64,000 bases of DNA from an uncultured Veillonellaceae bacterium (GTDB lineage Bacteria; Bacillota; Negativicutes; Veillonellales; Veillonellaceae): NCBI GenBank assembly GCA_945867815.1, contig CAMBIX010000012.1, forward strand, positions 1 to 64,000. The letters run 5' to 3'. Positions 1-8,101 of this stretch are shown in pieces. The notes below the pieces were generated by a model, which worked only from the letters and a program-made list of their open reading frames with translations, was not told where the DNA came from and did not search any database. The position numbers were made by a program, and so were the translations under genes. The number at the start of each line of letters is the position of its first letter. Positions within the stretch are counted from its first letter, which is position 1.

Positions 1-1
1 G

Positions 2-541
2 TTCAAGCTGATTTATCAAGGCATACGGGATGTTTTCCGTGTGCGAAGTTTGAGTCAAAAAATAGATGGCGTGCAGTACATAGCCGCTGAAGGCTATGGA
101 TTTGTAGAAAGTGAAGCCTCTGTAGCCGATAAATCTAAGCAGGCCTTAGGACAGGCAGAACAAGCTGCTAAGGATAAGCTGCTGGCTGGTCTAGATAAAT
201 TCAAATTGTCGGAAACAGCTAAACAAGACGTGGCGACTTTACTTGATGGAGAAATAGCTAATGGGTATGGCCAAGTGTGGTCTGTTGGCTTTGGTGTTAT
301 TGGTGTTAGTGTACTTGGTATAGGCATTACTAAAGATAAGCAGATAGTGGTACCACAGACGATAAAGATTAAGAATAAGACCTATGCTTTCCCAGACGAT
401 TGGCTAAAGGCAGTTAACTATCCAAAGGCTGTTACCTATTCGGTAGTGTCCTATAATCAGAGTGGAGCCAGTGATCTAGAAAAGCCGGCTAATATGACGA
501 CTGGTCAAGTACTTATAGAAGGGTTAAGACGAGATAAGTAA
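2..541 (+). CDS. Unidentified protein, C-terminal part (5' end outside window)
   Basis: The reading frame is open from base 2 to the TAA at 539-541, so the gene begins upstream of the window; the GTG at 41 is only an internal codon. The visible 179 residues include a Lys/Ala-rich segment likely to be helical, a short Gly/Val/Ile-rich hydrophobic stretch near the middle (VGFGVIGVSVLGIG), and a polar C-terminus. I do not recognise the family. The hydrophobic stretch and the secreted hydrolase downstream hint at an envelope protein, but this is only inference. No terminator is evident between it and the next gene. Confidence 0.55.
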   Translation, partial: FKLIYQGIRDVFRVRSLSQKIDGVQYIAAEGYGFVESEASVADKSKQALGQAEQAAKDKLLAGLDKFKLSETAKQDVATLLDGEIANGYGQVWSVGFGVIGVSVLGIGITKDKQIVVPQTIKIKNKTYAFPDDWLKAVNYPKAVTYSVVSYNQSGASDLEKPANMTTGQVLIEGLRRDK

Positions 542-676
542 TATTTGGTTTGTAGGTTATAGGATTACTTGGTAGAGTCGTATAAAATCATTGCTAATAA
601 AGACAGGTTTGTTCTGTGGGGAGATAGGTATGAATCGGAAAGTCAATCAAGTTGATGGATAAAAAGAATTAGTGCT

Positions 677-1795
677 ATGGTAGGTGTTAGTTTAGGTTTC
701 GCCTTGTTGCCAGTAGTGACTTTAAATAATACAGTGCAAGCAGCAAGTGGAGTAATGACTGACAGTATGTTGCAGACTAGTTCTGGTATGGTTGATTCTG
801 AACAAGAATTAAATCAAGGTAGGCAAGATATGGTGATAAAAGATAAGAATAAGATAGCTATAGATAAGGCACGTATTGTTCCGGCTAAAACAAAAGAGGG
901 GAGCGGTACTATTACACTTCCCTTAACAGATAAGATGATTACCATGGTATCTAATGTTGTGTATGAACAGGTGCCTATGCGTGGTTATGAAAATGTAGCT
1001 ATGAAGATGAACATCTTACGGCTTAAACAGGCAGAACCTATGCCCTGTGTTGTCTATGTAACGGGTGGTGGCTTTATTAATGCCAATAAAGATTCTTATA
1101 CGGATTTACAAATGGATTTGGCTAAGGCTGGTTATGTTGTGGCTAGTATTGAATATCGGGTAGCGCCAACAGCCGTTTTTCCGCAGCCTTTGGAAGACGT
1201 TAAGGCGGCGGTACGCTTTTTAAGAGCCCATGCTAAGCAGTATAATATTAATCCTAATAAAATTGGCTTGTGGGGTGGTAGTGCTGGTGGTTATTTAGTT
1301 GCTATGGCTGGTGCGACTAATGGAGACAAACAGTTTGATGTAGGTGATTACTTAAATGAATCCAGTGATGTGCAGGCGGTTGTTGATTTTTATGGTCTAT
1401 CTGACTTGACTAAAGTGGGGGCGGATTATTCGCCAGCTATACAAAAATTGCATCGTAGTGCAGGAGCGACTGAAGCTTTATGGGTCAATGGGTCGCCTGT
1501 ATTTGGTGGTATTGATGGTGGTATTATGGCGAATCCCAAGGGAGCTAAAGCGGCTAATCCAATAACTTATATTTCTTCACAGACACCGCCGTTTTTACTT
1601 ATGCATGGGGATAAGGATGTTATTGTATCGCTCAGTCAGACTGAACTGCTTCATAAGGCCTTAATTGCGCATGGCCTAGATTCGACGAGATATATAGTTA
1701 AAGGGGCTGGTCATGGTGGCGTGTATTGGGTGCAGCCAGATATTGTAAATTTAATTATACAGTTCTTTAATCGAACATTAAAGGGGGAAAAGTAA
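677..1795 (+). CDS. Secreted alpha/beta hydrolase (esterase/lipase-like) with disrupted 5' end
   Basis: This is an esterase or lipase of the alpha/beta-hydrolase fold, resembling the hormone-sensitive lipase/BD-FAE type. An oxyanion-hole stretch (YVTGGGF) lies near residue 120. It is followed by the nucleophile elbow GGSAGG (GxSxG), a late acidic region (HGDKD) and the catalytic His in GAGHGG. The N-terminus is a hydrophobic signal-like segment ending in VQAAS, so export is likely. The ATG at 677 has no good ribosome binding site and no basic residues before the hydrophobic core. A well-placed start exists at 630 (GGGGAG upstream), but that frame stops at 660; the codons just before 677 encode the expected Lys-Arg. 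A small indel near 650-661 probably broke the gene. Confidence 0.8.
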   Translation: MVGVSLGFALLPVVTLNNTVQAASGVMTDSMLQTSSGMVDSEQELNQGRQDMVIKDKNKIAIDKARIVPAKTKEGSGTITLPLTDKMITMVSNVVYEQVPMRGYENVAMKMNILRLKQAEPMPCVVYVTGGGFINANKDSYTDLQMDLAKAGYVVASIEYRVAPTAVFPQPLEDVKAAVRFLRAHAKQYNINPNKIGLWGGSAGGYLVAMAGATNGDKQFDVGDYLNESSDVQAVVDFYGLSDLTKVGADYSPAIQKLHRSAGATEALWVNGSPVFGGIDGGIMANPKGAKAANPITYISSQTPPFLLMHGDKDVIVSLSQTELLHKALIAHGLDSTRYIVKGAGHGGVYWVQPDIVNLIIQFFNRTLKGEK

Positions 1796-1822
1796 GTCCT
1801 CGTGGTGATTGATTAAAGGAAA

Positions 1823-1866
1823 AAAAGCGTCTCTACTAAGGGGGGGCTTAGTAGAGGCGCTTTTTG
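1823..1866. terminator. Bidirectional intrinsic terminator
   Basis: An 18-bp perfect stem (1823-1840 with 1847-1864) has a G-rich loop and is flanked by A and T runs. It serves both the hydrolase on the plus strand and the convergent flavoredoxin-like gene on the minus strand. Confidence 0.9.
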
Positions 1867-1884
1867 TGGTCGTGTGGGTAGAAG

Positions 1885-2235
1885 TTATTTCTTTAATGCT
1901 AAGCCATCATGGAAGGCTTTGCCAACAACAGGACCAACGACACGGTAGGATTTTGTGGCAATATCAAAGATAATCGGTTTTAACTTGTCATAGTCGATAT
2001 GGCCATCAGTAATAACGCTGTCGTCAGCAATTTGGTTAACGATAGTTCCTGTCAGTATACCCGTTGCTTCATCGTAGTTTTTAACTTTGCATTCAAGGGT
2101 AACAGGATATTCTTCGATGATAGGGGCATTCACATGTTGACTCTTGTGTACGTGTACGCCGTTTTCGTCGTAAGTGCCGATAATAAAAACGCCTTCTGGT
2201 ACGATAGCAGCCTGGTTGGGTGCAAAGTTAGTCAT
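1885..2235 (-). CDS. Flavoredoxin-like flavin reductase with internal deletion
   Basis: Both ends match the FMN-binding flavoredoxin/flavin-reductase family. The N-terminal strand (VFIIGTYDENG) is the usual start of the split-barrel. The C-terminal half has the typical APxxEEYPVTLEC strand, the acidic linker ending in DKLKPI, and YRVVGPVVGKAF near the end. The family is normally about 190 residues; this protein has 116. The missing 70-80 residues lie between residues 25 and 40 and would carry most of the FMN-binding strands. The frame is retained, so a short protein may be made, but flavin binding is doubtful. The ribosome binding site (GGAGA) before the ATG at 2235 is good. It is probably a pseudogene. 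Confidence 0.75.
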   Translation of the reverse strand: MTNFAPNQAAIVPEGVFIIGTYDENGVHVHKSQHVNAPIIEEYPVTLECKVKNYDEATGILTGTIVNQIADDSVITDGHIDYDKLKPIIFDIATKSYRVVGPVVGKAFHDGLALKK

Positions 2236-2394
2236 GGTAATCTCCTTTCAATGTGAGATGTGATTAATCGATGCGATGAAGGATATCGCTATAGGTTTAT
2301 TATACACCTTGATAAAGTAGAAAATTTATTGACAACAGCAGTTAAAGTGTTAGAGCAAGTTTTAAATAAACAATTTGCATAGAACAACACAAAT

Positions 2395-2436
2395 AAAGTA
2401 TACACTATATACTTTACGAGGCATAACAGTGTATGC
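2395..2436. promoter_or_regulatory. Two adjacent inverted repeats upstream of the transporter (candidate operator)
   Basis: AAAGTATA at 2395-2402 pairs with TATACTTT at 2408-2415. Immediately after, GCATA (2421-2425) pairs with TATGC (2432-2436). They sit 116-157 bp before the transporter start and could be the binding site of the CdaR-type regulator encoded nearby. This is inference; the binding site of this regulator is not known to me. Confidence 0.4.
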
Positions 2437-2551
2437 TATTCTAGGAAAGTAAAGATAAGTATACGAAATAGAGATAGTACTTATGGAAGCTCTTTTATGT
2501 CTGTACTTATCAGCAAGGTAAGATTGTTTGTGAAGGGAGTAAGACGTAGTT

Positions 2552-3898
2552 ATGGATTTTTTGTGGAGAATTTTTAAGACAGGCCCTGATGCCCCACGGA
2601 TTACCGATGAGGCAGAGGTAAAACACAAGTTTAACTACATTCGTTGGCAGGTTTTTATATCGATTACGATTGGCTATGCTTTTTACTATATTATTCGGCA
2701 GAGTTATGCAGTTATTAAGAAACCGCTCTTGGCATCGGGGATTGTTGATCCTGTGCAAGTAGGGATTATTGGTTCGGTTTTCTTTATTACTTATGGGCTT
2801 GGGAAATTTGTTAATAGTTTCTTAGCTGACCGTATGAATAATAAGCGGTTCTTTACCTTTGGACTATTTATTTCCTCCGTAACTATGGCGGGTATGGGCT
2901 TAGTTAATTCCTTTGTTCCGCTAGCTGTTTTATGGGGGCTAAATGGTTGGTTCCAGTCCTTTGGGGCGGGGCCTTCCATTGTCGCTTTAAATCAGTGGTT
3001 TAGCAATAAGCAGCGGGGTACCTTATATGGTATTTGGTTTACCAGTCATAATTTAGGTTCTTCTTTTGCCTATTTTGCGATTGCAGCTATTGTAACAGCT
3101 TATAGCTGGCACATGGGCTTTATCGCAGCTGGTGTGATTAGTTTGTTAGGCTCACTTGTTTTGTATAATACGATGAGTGATCGTCCAGAAACACGAGGCT
3201 TGCCAAATGGCGCTGTCTATTATGGTGAAAAGACAGAAGAAGAAGTGGAAAATGAAAAGAAACAGACTGTAGGTGCCATGCAGTGGAATGCCGTTGTTAA
3301 AAATCCAGCCGTTTGGATTTTAGGTTTTTCATCTTTGTGTGTGTACATTGCTCGTTACGCCATTGAAAGCTGGGGCGTTGTGTATTTAACAAGTGAAAAG
3401 GGCTACGATATGATGGGTGCTGCTGGTGTTATGGCCTATGTGCAGGTAGCAGGTATCTTTGGAGCTTTTCTTTGTGGCTGGATTTCAGACCGCTTTTTCA
3501 ATTCAAAACGAAATATGCCAGCTCTTATTTATGGTCTCTTATATACCGCATCAATTGCCGCTTTTGTATGGGCACCAGAATCTTTCTATACAGATCTTCT
3601 TAGTATGACGGTTTATGGTTTTACCATGGGCGCCTTGGTTTGTTATATGGGTGGCTTAATGGCTGTTGATATTGTACCTAAGCGTGTTACCGGGGCGGCT
3701 ATGGGTATGATTGGGCTTTTGTCTTATGCCGGGGCGGCTATACAGGAGTTTGTAACCGGTAAATTAATGACTATTACCCTGGTGAATGGCGTAAAAGTAT
3801 ATAATTTCGGCTATGCAACAGAGTTTTGGGTTGGTGCGGCTTTTGTGTCGACGCTCTTAGCACTTCTTGTATGGAATGCGAAAGCACAGGATGAATAG
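2552..3898 (+). CDS. Organophosphate:Pi antiporter-family MFS transporter (GlpT/UhpT/PgtP type)
   Basis: This is a 448-residue inner-membrane transporter of the major facilitator superfamily, OPA branch. It shows 12 hydrophobic segments, the family N-terminal pattern (YYIIRQSY in helix 1) and the conserved loop with ADRMNNKR after helix 2-3. OPA members exchange phosphate for sugar phosphates, glycerol-3-phosphate or phosphoglycerates. Because a glycerate kinase follows 210 bp downstream and a CdaR-type sugar-diacid regulator lies after that, glycerate or phosphoglycerate is the most likely substrate; that assignment comes from context. The ATG at 2552 is preceded by GGGAG about 12 bp upstream. 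A hairpin terminator at 3975 means the kinase is probably transcribed separately. Confidence 0.85.
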   Translation: MDFLWRIFKTGPDAPRITDEAEVKHKFNYIRWQVFISITIGYAFYYIIRQSYAVIKKPLLASGIVDPVQVGIIGSVFFITYGLGKFVNSFLADRMNNKRFFTFGLFISSVTMAGMGLVNSFVPLAVLWGLNGWFQSFGAGPSIVALNQWFSNKQRGTLYGIWFTSHNLGSSFAYFAIAAIVTAYSWHMGFIAAGVISLLGSLVLYNTMSDRPETRGLPNGAVYYGEKTEEEVENEKKQTVGAMQWNAVVKNPAVWILGFSSLCVYIARYAIESWGVVYLTSEKGYDMMGAAGVMAYVQVAGIFGAFLCGWISDRFFNSKRNMPALIYGLLYTASIAAFVWAPESFYTDLLSMTVYGFTMGALVCYMGGLMAVDIVPKRVTGAAMGMIGLLSYAGAAIQEFVTGKLMTITLVNGVKVYNFGYATEFWVGAAFVSTLLALLVWNAKAQDE

Positions 3899-3974
3899 AT
3901 GGTAAGTGGAACACTGCATTTAGAAGTGGTGTTTAAGCTAAATTCAGTTTTTTAGTAGAGAGATATATCTAGGC

Positions 3975-4018
3975 AAGGGCTTACATATGTTACGCATAAC
4001 ATATATAAGCCCTTCTTT
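3975..4018 (+). terminator. Intrinsic terminator after the transporter
   Basis: AAGGGCTTACATATGTTA at 3975-3992 pairs with 3997-4014, followed by a T-rich run. One mismatch in the stem is visible. Confidence 0.75.
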
Positions 4019-4107
4019 TCTTATTTATACTGAACATAAGTAAATGATAGATATATAAAGGGGGTAGAATTTAGAGCTTATGAGAATAAGAAAGTGGGGA
4101 ATGTAAG

Positions 4108-5253
4108 ATGCCCAAAAAAGTATTATTAGCTATTGATTCTTTCAAGGGTAGTCTGTCTAGTCTTGAAGTGGAAACGATGGTCGAAAAAGGGATTCGTAAG
4201 ACCTGTCCTGATGCTATGATTACGAAGATTCCCGTAGCTGATGGCGGGGAGGGAACGGTAGATGCTATTGTAGCAGGTTGTCAAGGTAGCTATGAGAAGG
4301 TACGTGTATTAGATCCGTTAGGTCGACCGATTGAGGCTAAGTATGGAATCATTTCAGGCAATATTGCCGTTATGGAAATGGCTATGGCGTCGGGTATTAC
4401 CTTACTAGCGTCAGATGAGTTAAATCCTATGTTAACATCTACTTATGGAACGGGGCAGATGATAGCTGATGCCTTAGATCGAGGAGCAGATGAGATTTAT
4501 ATAGGTGTTGGTGGCAGCGCCACCAATGATGGCGGTATGGGGATGGCGATGGCCTTAGGAGTGCGTTTTTTAGATAAAGAGGGACAAGAGCTGTTACCTA
4601 AGGCAGAGAGTCTAGCTAAGATAGAGACTATTGATATTTCTTATTTACATCCTAAATTGCAAGAAACAAGGATAAGAATTTTATCTGATGTTAAAAATCC
4701 TTTGTGCGGACCAGAAGGCGCTTCCTATATTTATGGTCGGCAAAAGGGAGCTGATGAGGCTATGATTGAAGAATTAGATCAAGCGTTGCGGCATTTTGCA
4801 GAGCTAGTAGAAAAACAATTAGGTAAAGATTATATAGATACGCCAGGGGCTGGCGCAGCTGGTGGTCTTGGCTATGGGCTCTTAGTTTTTACTCAAGCGG
4901 AAATGAAGAGTGGTATTGATGTCGTGCTGGATCTTATTAAGCTAGATGACCATATAAAAGACCAAGACTTAATTGTTACAGGAGAGGGGCGTATGGATAA
5001 TCAGACAGCTTTTGGTAAGACCCCGGTTGGGGTGTCTATGGCGGGTAAGCGACATGGGGTACCAACGGTAGCTGTTGTGGGCAGTATCGCTTTAGATACG
5101 GAAGCTGTTTATGATAAGGGCATATCCTTGGTATTAGATATTGTGCATCAACCGATGACTTTGGAGCAAGCGATTACAAATGCGAAACCGCTAGTAGAAA
5201 ATGCGGGTAAGACTATAGGTCGTCTTTTGAGAGATTGGACCTATATACAATAA
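4108..5253 (+). CDS. Glycerate kinase, GarK/GlxK family
   Basis: It phosphorylates D-glycerate with ATP; the GarK/GlxK family typically yields 2-phosphoglycerate, feeding lower glycolysis. The whole 381-residue protein matches the family. The N-terminus has AIDSFKGSLSS, followed by PVADGGEGT, the glycine-rich GVGGSATNDGG motif near residue 135, and GAGAAGGLGYG near residue 250; TGEGRMD follows. The start at 4108 follows GGGGAATG and gives the canonical N-terminus. It forms a glycerate module with the upstream transporter and the convergent CdaR-type regulator. A shared hairpin terminator begins right at its stop codon. Confidence 0.93.
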   Translation: MPKKVLLAIDSFKGSLSSLEVETMVEKGIRKTCPDAMITKIPVADGGEGTVDAIVAGCQGSYEKVRVLDPLGRPIEAKYGIISGNIAVMEMAMASGITLLASDELNPMLTSTYGTGQMIADALDRGADEIYIGVGGSATNDGGMGMAMALGVRFLDKEGQELLPKAESLAKIETIDISYLHPKLQETRIRILSDVKNPLCGPEGASYIYGRQKGADEAMIEELDQALRHFAELVEKQLGKDYIDTPGAGAAGGLGYGLLVFTQAEMKSGIDVVLDLIKLDDHIKDQDLIVTGEGRMDNQTAFGKTPVGVSMAGKRHGVPTVAVVGSIALDTEAVYDKGISLVLDIVHQPMTLEQAITNAKPLVENAGKTIGRLLRDWTYIQ

Positions 5254-5254
5254 G

Positions 5255-5296
5255 AAAAATCCCTACTTATGTTGATTAACGTAAGTAGGGATTTTT
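5255..5296. terminator. Bidirectional terminator between convergent genes
   Basis: AAAAATCCCTACTTA (5255-5269) pairs perfectly with 5282-5296, with A/T runs on both sides. It ends glycerate kinase (+) and the CdaR-like regulator (-). Confidence 0.9.
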
Positions 5297-5315
5297 GTAT
5301 ATTGAAAATATATGC

Positions 5316-6458
5316 TTAGCGACCTAATTCGTTAGCAATGGTAAAAGCTAGGCGGAGTATCATAAAGTCATGATATTGGCGCATGTCATAGCCGGTAAGG
5401 CGTAGTAGTTTTTGAATTTTATACTGTAAGGTATTCTTATGAATAAAGAGTTTTTCTGATACATGAGCGATAGAGCCGTTGTATTTTTCGAATTGTAAAA
5501 TGATAGTGTAGAATTCGTCTAGTTCTTTATTGGTTAGCTTGCCTAGTACTTTTTTACAAAGGGTTTCTTGGCGATGTTGGTTTTCTTTAGCTAGTAATAG
5601 CTCTATGGTTAGATTATCGTAATGGATGGTGGTATTACCTTTTGTATCTGTTGGCGAGAGGACTTGCTTTGAGGCGAATTTTAAGGCCAGTTGAGCATCC
5701 TTGTAGGAAAGGGTAAAATCGCGATGGACTTGGCTGCCATAGGCTATATATAGCTGATTATCTTGCTTTAAGGCTTGTTGCTTAATCAGGTCTAGGCAGT
5801 AGGCAAGGTTTTTGTCGATACTTTCTTTATAGAGAATAACTAGATTTTGTTCCCGCTCCATAAAGAGGAGCCTATTACGGAAAATACGAGGCTGTACCAG
5901 CGTTTGTCTCGTTAGTGTTGAGCGGGCTTCTTGAAAGAAGTAATCTGTTGGTTGACTAAGCTTTATAATGATAATACGTTTGTAATCTTCATTAGAACGC
6001 CAGTTGCTTAGGGTAGCTTCATCCCAGCGGTCAGCGAAATCGTCTGGATAAAAGATGAGATCCTCTAAGAGCATGCGGTCGCATTCCTGTTCGCGCTGGC
6101 ACATGAATTGGAAATCTTCTTGTAAGATAAGGATTTCTGTCATTTTACGAATGATACTGCCGTAGGTTGTTACTTCTTGTGGCTTTCCCGTGATCCCAAT
6201 AACGGCGACTACTTCATCGTTAATAGTGACGGGTTGGTTGATGCCAGGCCGTGAGCCTTGCCAATGGTCGTTGGCATCGATGATGATAGGCTGCTTGTTA
6301 TCCGCCACATATTTGCCAGCCTCGTGAAAGGTGCCGATACGGCTTTTATCTGTGCTGGCAATGATGGTGCCGTTTGTATTGATGAAGTTAATATCTTGGT
6401 TAATGATTGATTTCATGCTTTCAACAATTTGTTGGGCAATAGATGGTGAAATATTCAT
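5316..6458 (-). CDS. CdaR-type sugar-diacid/glycerate regulator
   Basis: This 380-residue transcription factor has two recognisable parts. Residues 1-130 are the sugar-diacid recognition domain (INTNGTIIASTDKSRIG and IGITGKPQEV are typical). Residues 315-375 form the PucR/CdaR helix-turn-helix, seen as VSEKLFIHKNTLQYKIQKL followed by a conserved Tyr-Asp pair. Known relatives activate glycerate, galactarate and glucarate genes. Here it is convergent with glycerate kinase, so it probably controls that gene and the transporter at 2552. Its own upstream region holds a perfect 10-bp inverted repeat at 6503-6551 that may be an autoregulatory site. Confidence 0.9.
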   Translation of the reverse strand: MNISPSIAQQIVESMKSIINQDINFINTNGTIIASTDKSRIGTFHEAGKYVADNKQPIIIDANDHWQGSRPGINQPVTINDEVVAVIGITGKPQEVTTYGSIIRKMTEILILQEDFQFMCQREQECDRMLLEDLIFYPDDFADRWDEATLSNWRSNEDYKRIIIIKLSQPTDYFFQEARSTLTRQTLVQPRIFRNRLLFMEREQNLVILYKESIDKNLAYCLDLIKQQALKQDNQLYIAYGSQVHRDFTLSYKDAQLALKFASKQVLSPTDTKGNTTIHYDNLTIELLLAKENQHRQETLCKKVLGKLTNKELDEFYTIILQFEKYNGSIAHVSEKLFIHKNTLQYKIQKLLRLTGYDMRQYHDFMILRLAFTIANELGR

Positions 6459-6502
6459 AAATAGGCCTCATATACATTCCTTTGCTTAGTACGCATAACA
6501 AT

Positions 6503-6551
6503 AAGAACTTACTTAGATAATAGCACAAGTAGGGAATGGAGGTAAGTTCTT
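6503..6551. repeat. Inverted repeat upstream of the CdaR-like gene
   Basis: AAGAACTTAC (6503-6512) is the exact reverse complement of 6542-6551, separated by 29 bp. It lies 45-93 bp upstream of the start at 6458. It may be an operator or a leader hairpin; the sequence alone does not decide. Confidence 0.4.
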
Positions 6552-6845
6552 CATAAGGCTGTTTTACGAATTGAAGTCAGTATACATAAAAAGAGATAAA
6601 GCGATTTGTGATAAAAAGCTTGTCGGGGCGAGCTTGAAAGTGTCAGTTGCTAAGCACAGATGTATTAGTTATGTAGAGGTATCAACTTAAGGCTTTAATA
6701 ATTTTATAGAGTTCTTTTTTGGTATTGGTATGTTTAATAATGGGCCTATGCATTTAAATTCAAGATATGTATATCAACGTTTTACTGGTTTGTATGGGCG
6801 TTAAATGGCAGGGCGGAACTAAATGGTAGAACGGAATTATAGGTA
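6552..6845. other. Intergenic stretch with no recognisable gene
   Basis: I find no convincing reading frame, RNA gene or terminator here. It could contain unrecognisable remains of the aldo/keto reductase whose end follows. Confidence 0.5.
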
Positions 6846-7081
6846 GCAGGGCTTTGTAGTGTTAAGGAAGTGGCATCTAATCATGGTTGGACACCAGTAC
6901 AAGTGTTATTAGCTTTTGTGCTGGCACAAAACAGATGATAGCGATACTACGGACATCGAAGGTCATACATATGAAAGAACTTTTGGCTGTACGTAATGAT
7001 TTGTTAACAACTGATGAATATAGGGCAGTAGATAAAGCCTTTCCAACTCCAGATCATGAAGTACCGCTTGATATCCAATAG
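6846..7081 (+). pseudogene. Aldo/keto reductase C-terminal remnant
   Basis: Two frames together encode the C-terminus of an aldo/keto reductase. From 6861 the sequence reads VKEVASNHGWTPVQVLLAFV then LAQNR, the usual helix after the catalytic barrel, and stops at TGA. A second frame, running to 7081, continues with AILRTSKVIHMKEL and ends in DKAFPTPDHEVPLDIQ, matching the family's 'IPGTSK...E' cofactor loop and C-terminal tail. The first ~200 residues, including the catalytic Asp-Tyr-Lys-His set, are missing, and there is a frameshift near 6930. It cannot be functional. Confidence 0.8.
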
Positions 7082-7089
7082 AATGAATA

Positions 7090-7256
7090 AAAAATAGAGT
7101 GCTATTATTTAATAGCACTCTATGGTAGTGGTTTCCATTATCAATACTTGTAAATAGGTATTGAAACGGCTATAGCATCGGTGACACTACAGCTGTTTTC
7201 AAACATTAAATTGTTACAGACGGACTGAGTGGCTCTAAACACTCGCTGGCCTTCCT
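7090..7256 (-). ncRNA. Candidate structured small RNA, minus strand
   Basis: On the minus strand a TATAAT box (plus 7261-7266) with a weak -35 (TAGACG, 16-bp spacing) precedes about 165 bases. These fold into a GAGTG/CACTC hairpin, an imperfect hairpin around 7163-7202, and a TCAATAC/GTATTGA hairpin (7140-7165). They end in a strong 14-bp terminator (7094-7123) followed by a T run on that strand. No open frame is present. I could not match it to 6S, SRP, tmRNA or a known riboswitch. Confidence 0.4.
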
Positions 7257-7441
7257 TTTTATTATAACAAATTTTTTATGAACGTCTAGATGAGCTTGGG
7301 AGAAGTTAAAGTGAATGCTGGATAGATTATTTTCGTAGAAAAGTTACTTTAGGTAAACATTGACGTACGAGTAATTAAAATATTGATAATATGTTTTATT
7401 AAACATATTATCAGGTTGGAGATAATAATTGTAGGGAGACG

Positions 7442-7805
7442 ATTATAAGGAAAAGCTTTCAGGTGGAATTTTATGAAAAGGAAAATGGAGAGGTTCCTGT
7501 AAAAAAACTTTTTGCTTTCTTTAAATGATAAGATGTTAGCTAAAATATTTAGAGTTATAGATATTTTGCAAGACTATGGACCTGAAGTTAGAATGCCTCA
7601 TTCAAAAGCTTTAGGGGATGGATTATTTGAAATTCGAGCTAAGCAGGGATCAGATATTAGTCGAGTCCTTTATTTTTTCTATATTGGCCAAAAGATTATT
7701 TTAACTAATGGATTTGTGAAAAAGAACCAGAAAATACCGAAAGGTGAAATAAAATTGGCAAAGGACTTTCGGGATGATTATTTAAAGAGGTGTAAAAATG
7801 ACTAA
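7442..7805 (+). pseudogene. HigB/RelE-family toxin, disrupted
   Basis: The protein belongs to the phage-derived Gp49/HigB-like branch of RelE toxins, which cleave mRNA on ribosomes. From 7451 one frame encodes KSFQVEFYEKENGEVPVKK. It is then out of frame, and the remainder continues from 7512 (LSLNDKMLAKIFRVIDIL) through RVLYFFYIGQKIILTNGF to the stop at 7803-7805. The shift falls in an A7-C-T5 run (7501-7513). The expected start is also missing: behind the AGGGAG ribosome binding site there is only ATT/ATA (7442-7447). An open frame from the TTG at 7512 would lack the first strand. The antitoxin gene overlaps its 3' end. Confidence 0.75.
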
Positions 7806-7827
7806 TTATGAAGTTTAAAAAAAAGAA

Positions 7828-8082
7828 ATGTTAAAGAAGCCTAGCATAAAAGCAGAATATGATGCTTTAGAACCTGAGTTTGACATTACTAGAAGTTTAA
7901 TTGAGGCAAGAAAGTCATTAAAACTTACGCAAAAAGAGCTTTCAGATCGGACAGGAATTACTCAAGCCGATATTAGTCGTATTGAAAATGGAACAAGAAA
8001 TCCAAGCTTAGCGATGTTAAAGCGTCTTGCTAAAGGTATGGGGATGAAACTTCGTTTAGAATTTGTCCCAGAGGGTAAATAG
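7828..8082 (+). CDS. HigA-like XRE antitoxin with premature stop after codon 6
   Basis: This is an antitoxin of the XRE/HigA type that would bind the neighbouring HigB-like toxin and repress the operon. The helix-turn-helix is clear: LTQKELSDRTGITQADISRI, then NGTRNPSLAMLKRLAKGMGM. The natural start appears to be the ATG at 7798 (MTNYEV), overlapping the toxin. However, codon 7 is TAA at 7816 where relatives normally have Leu (TTA to TAA is one change). Translation could restart in frame at the ATG at 7828, though its ribosome binding site is weak. The DNA-binding part is intact, so a shortened repressor may still be made. Confidence 0.8.
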   Translation: MLKKPSIKAEYDALEPEFDITRSLIEARKSLKLTQKELSDRTGITQADISRIENGTRNPSLAMLKRLAKGMGMKLRLEFVPEGK

Positions 8083-8101
8083 GTAAGAATAGTGAGTAAT
8101 T

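Noticed and set aside
2362-2758. Two minus-strand ORFs over the transporter start
   Set aside because: They are shadow frames of the transporter and its promoter region, without ribosome binding sites.
7130-7265. Resemblance of the hairpin-rich sequence to a tracrRNA or CRISPR leader
   Set aside because: No cas gene, repeat array or anti-repeat is in the window, so I kept only the neutral small-RNA call.
7500-7514. A7-C-T5 run as a programmed frameshift site in the toxin
   Set aside because: A -1 slip on the A run leads to a stop; only a +1 change restores the frame, and the start codon is lost as well, so decay or a sequencing error is a better explanation.
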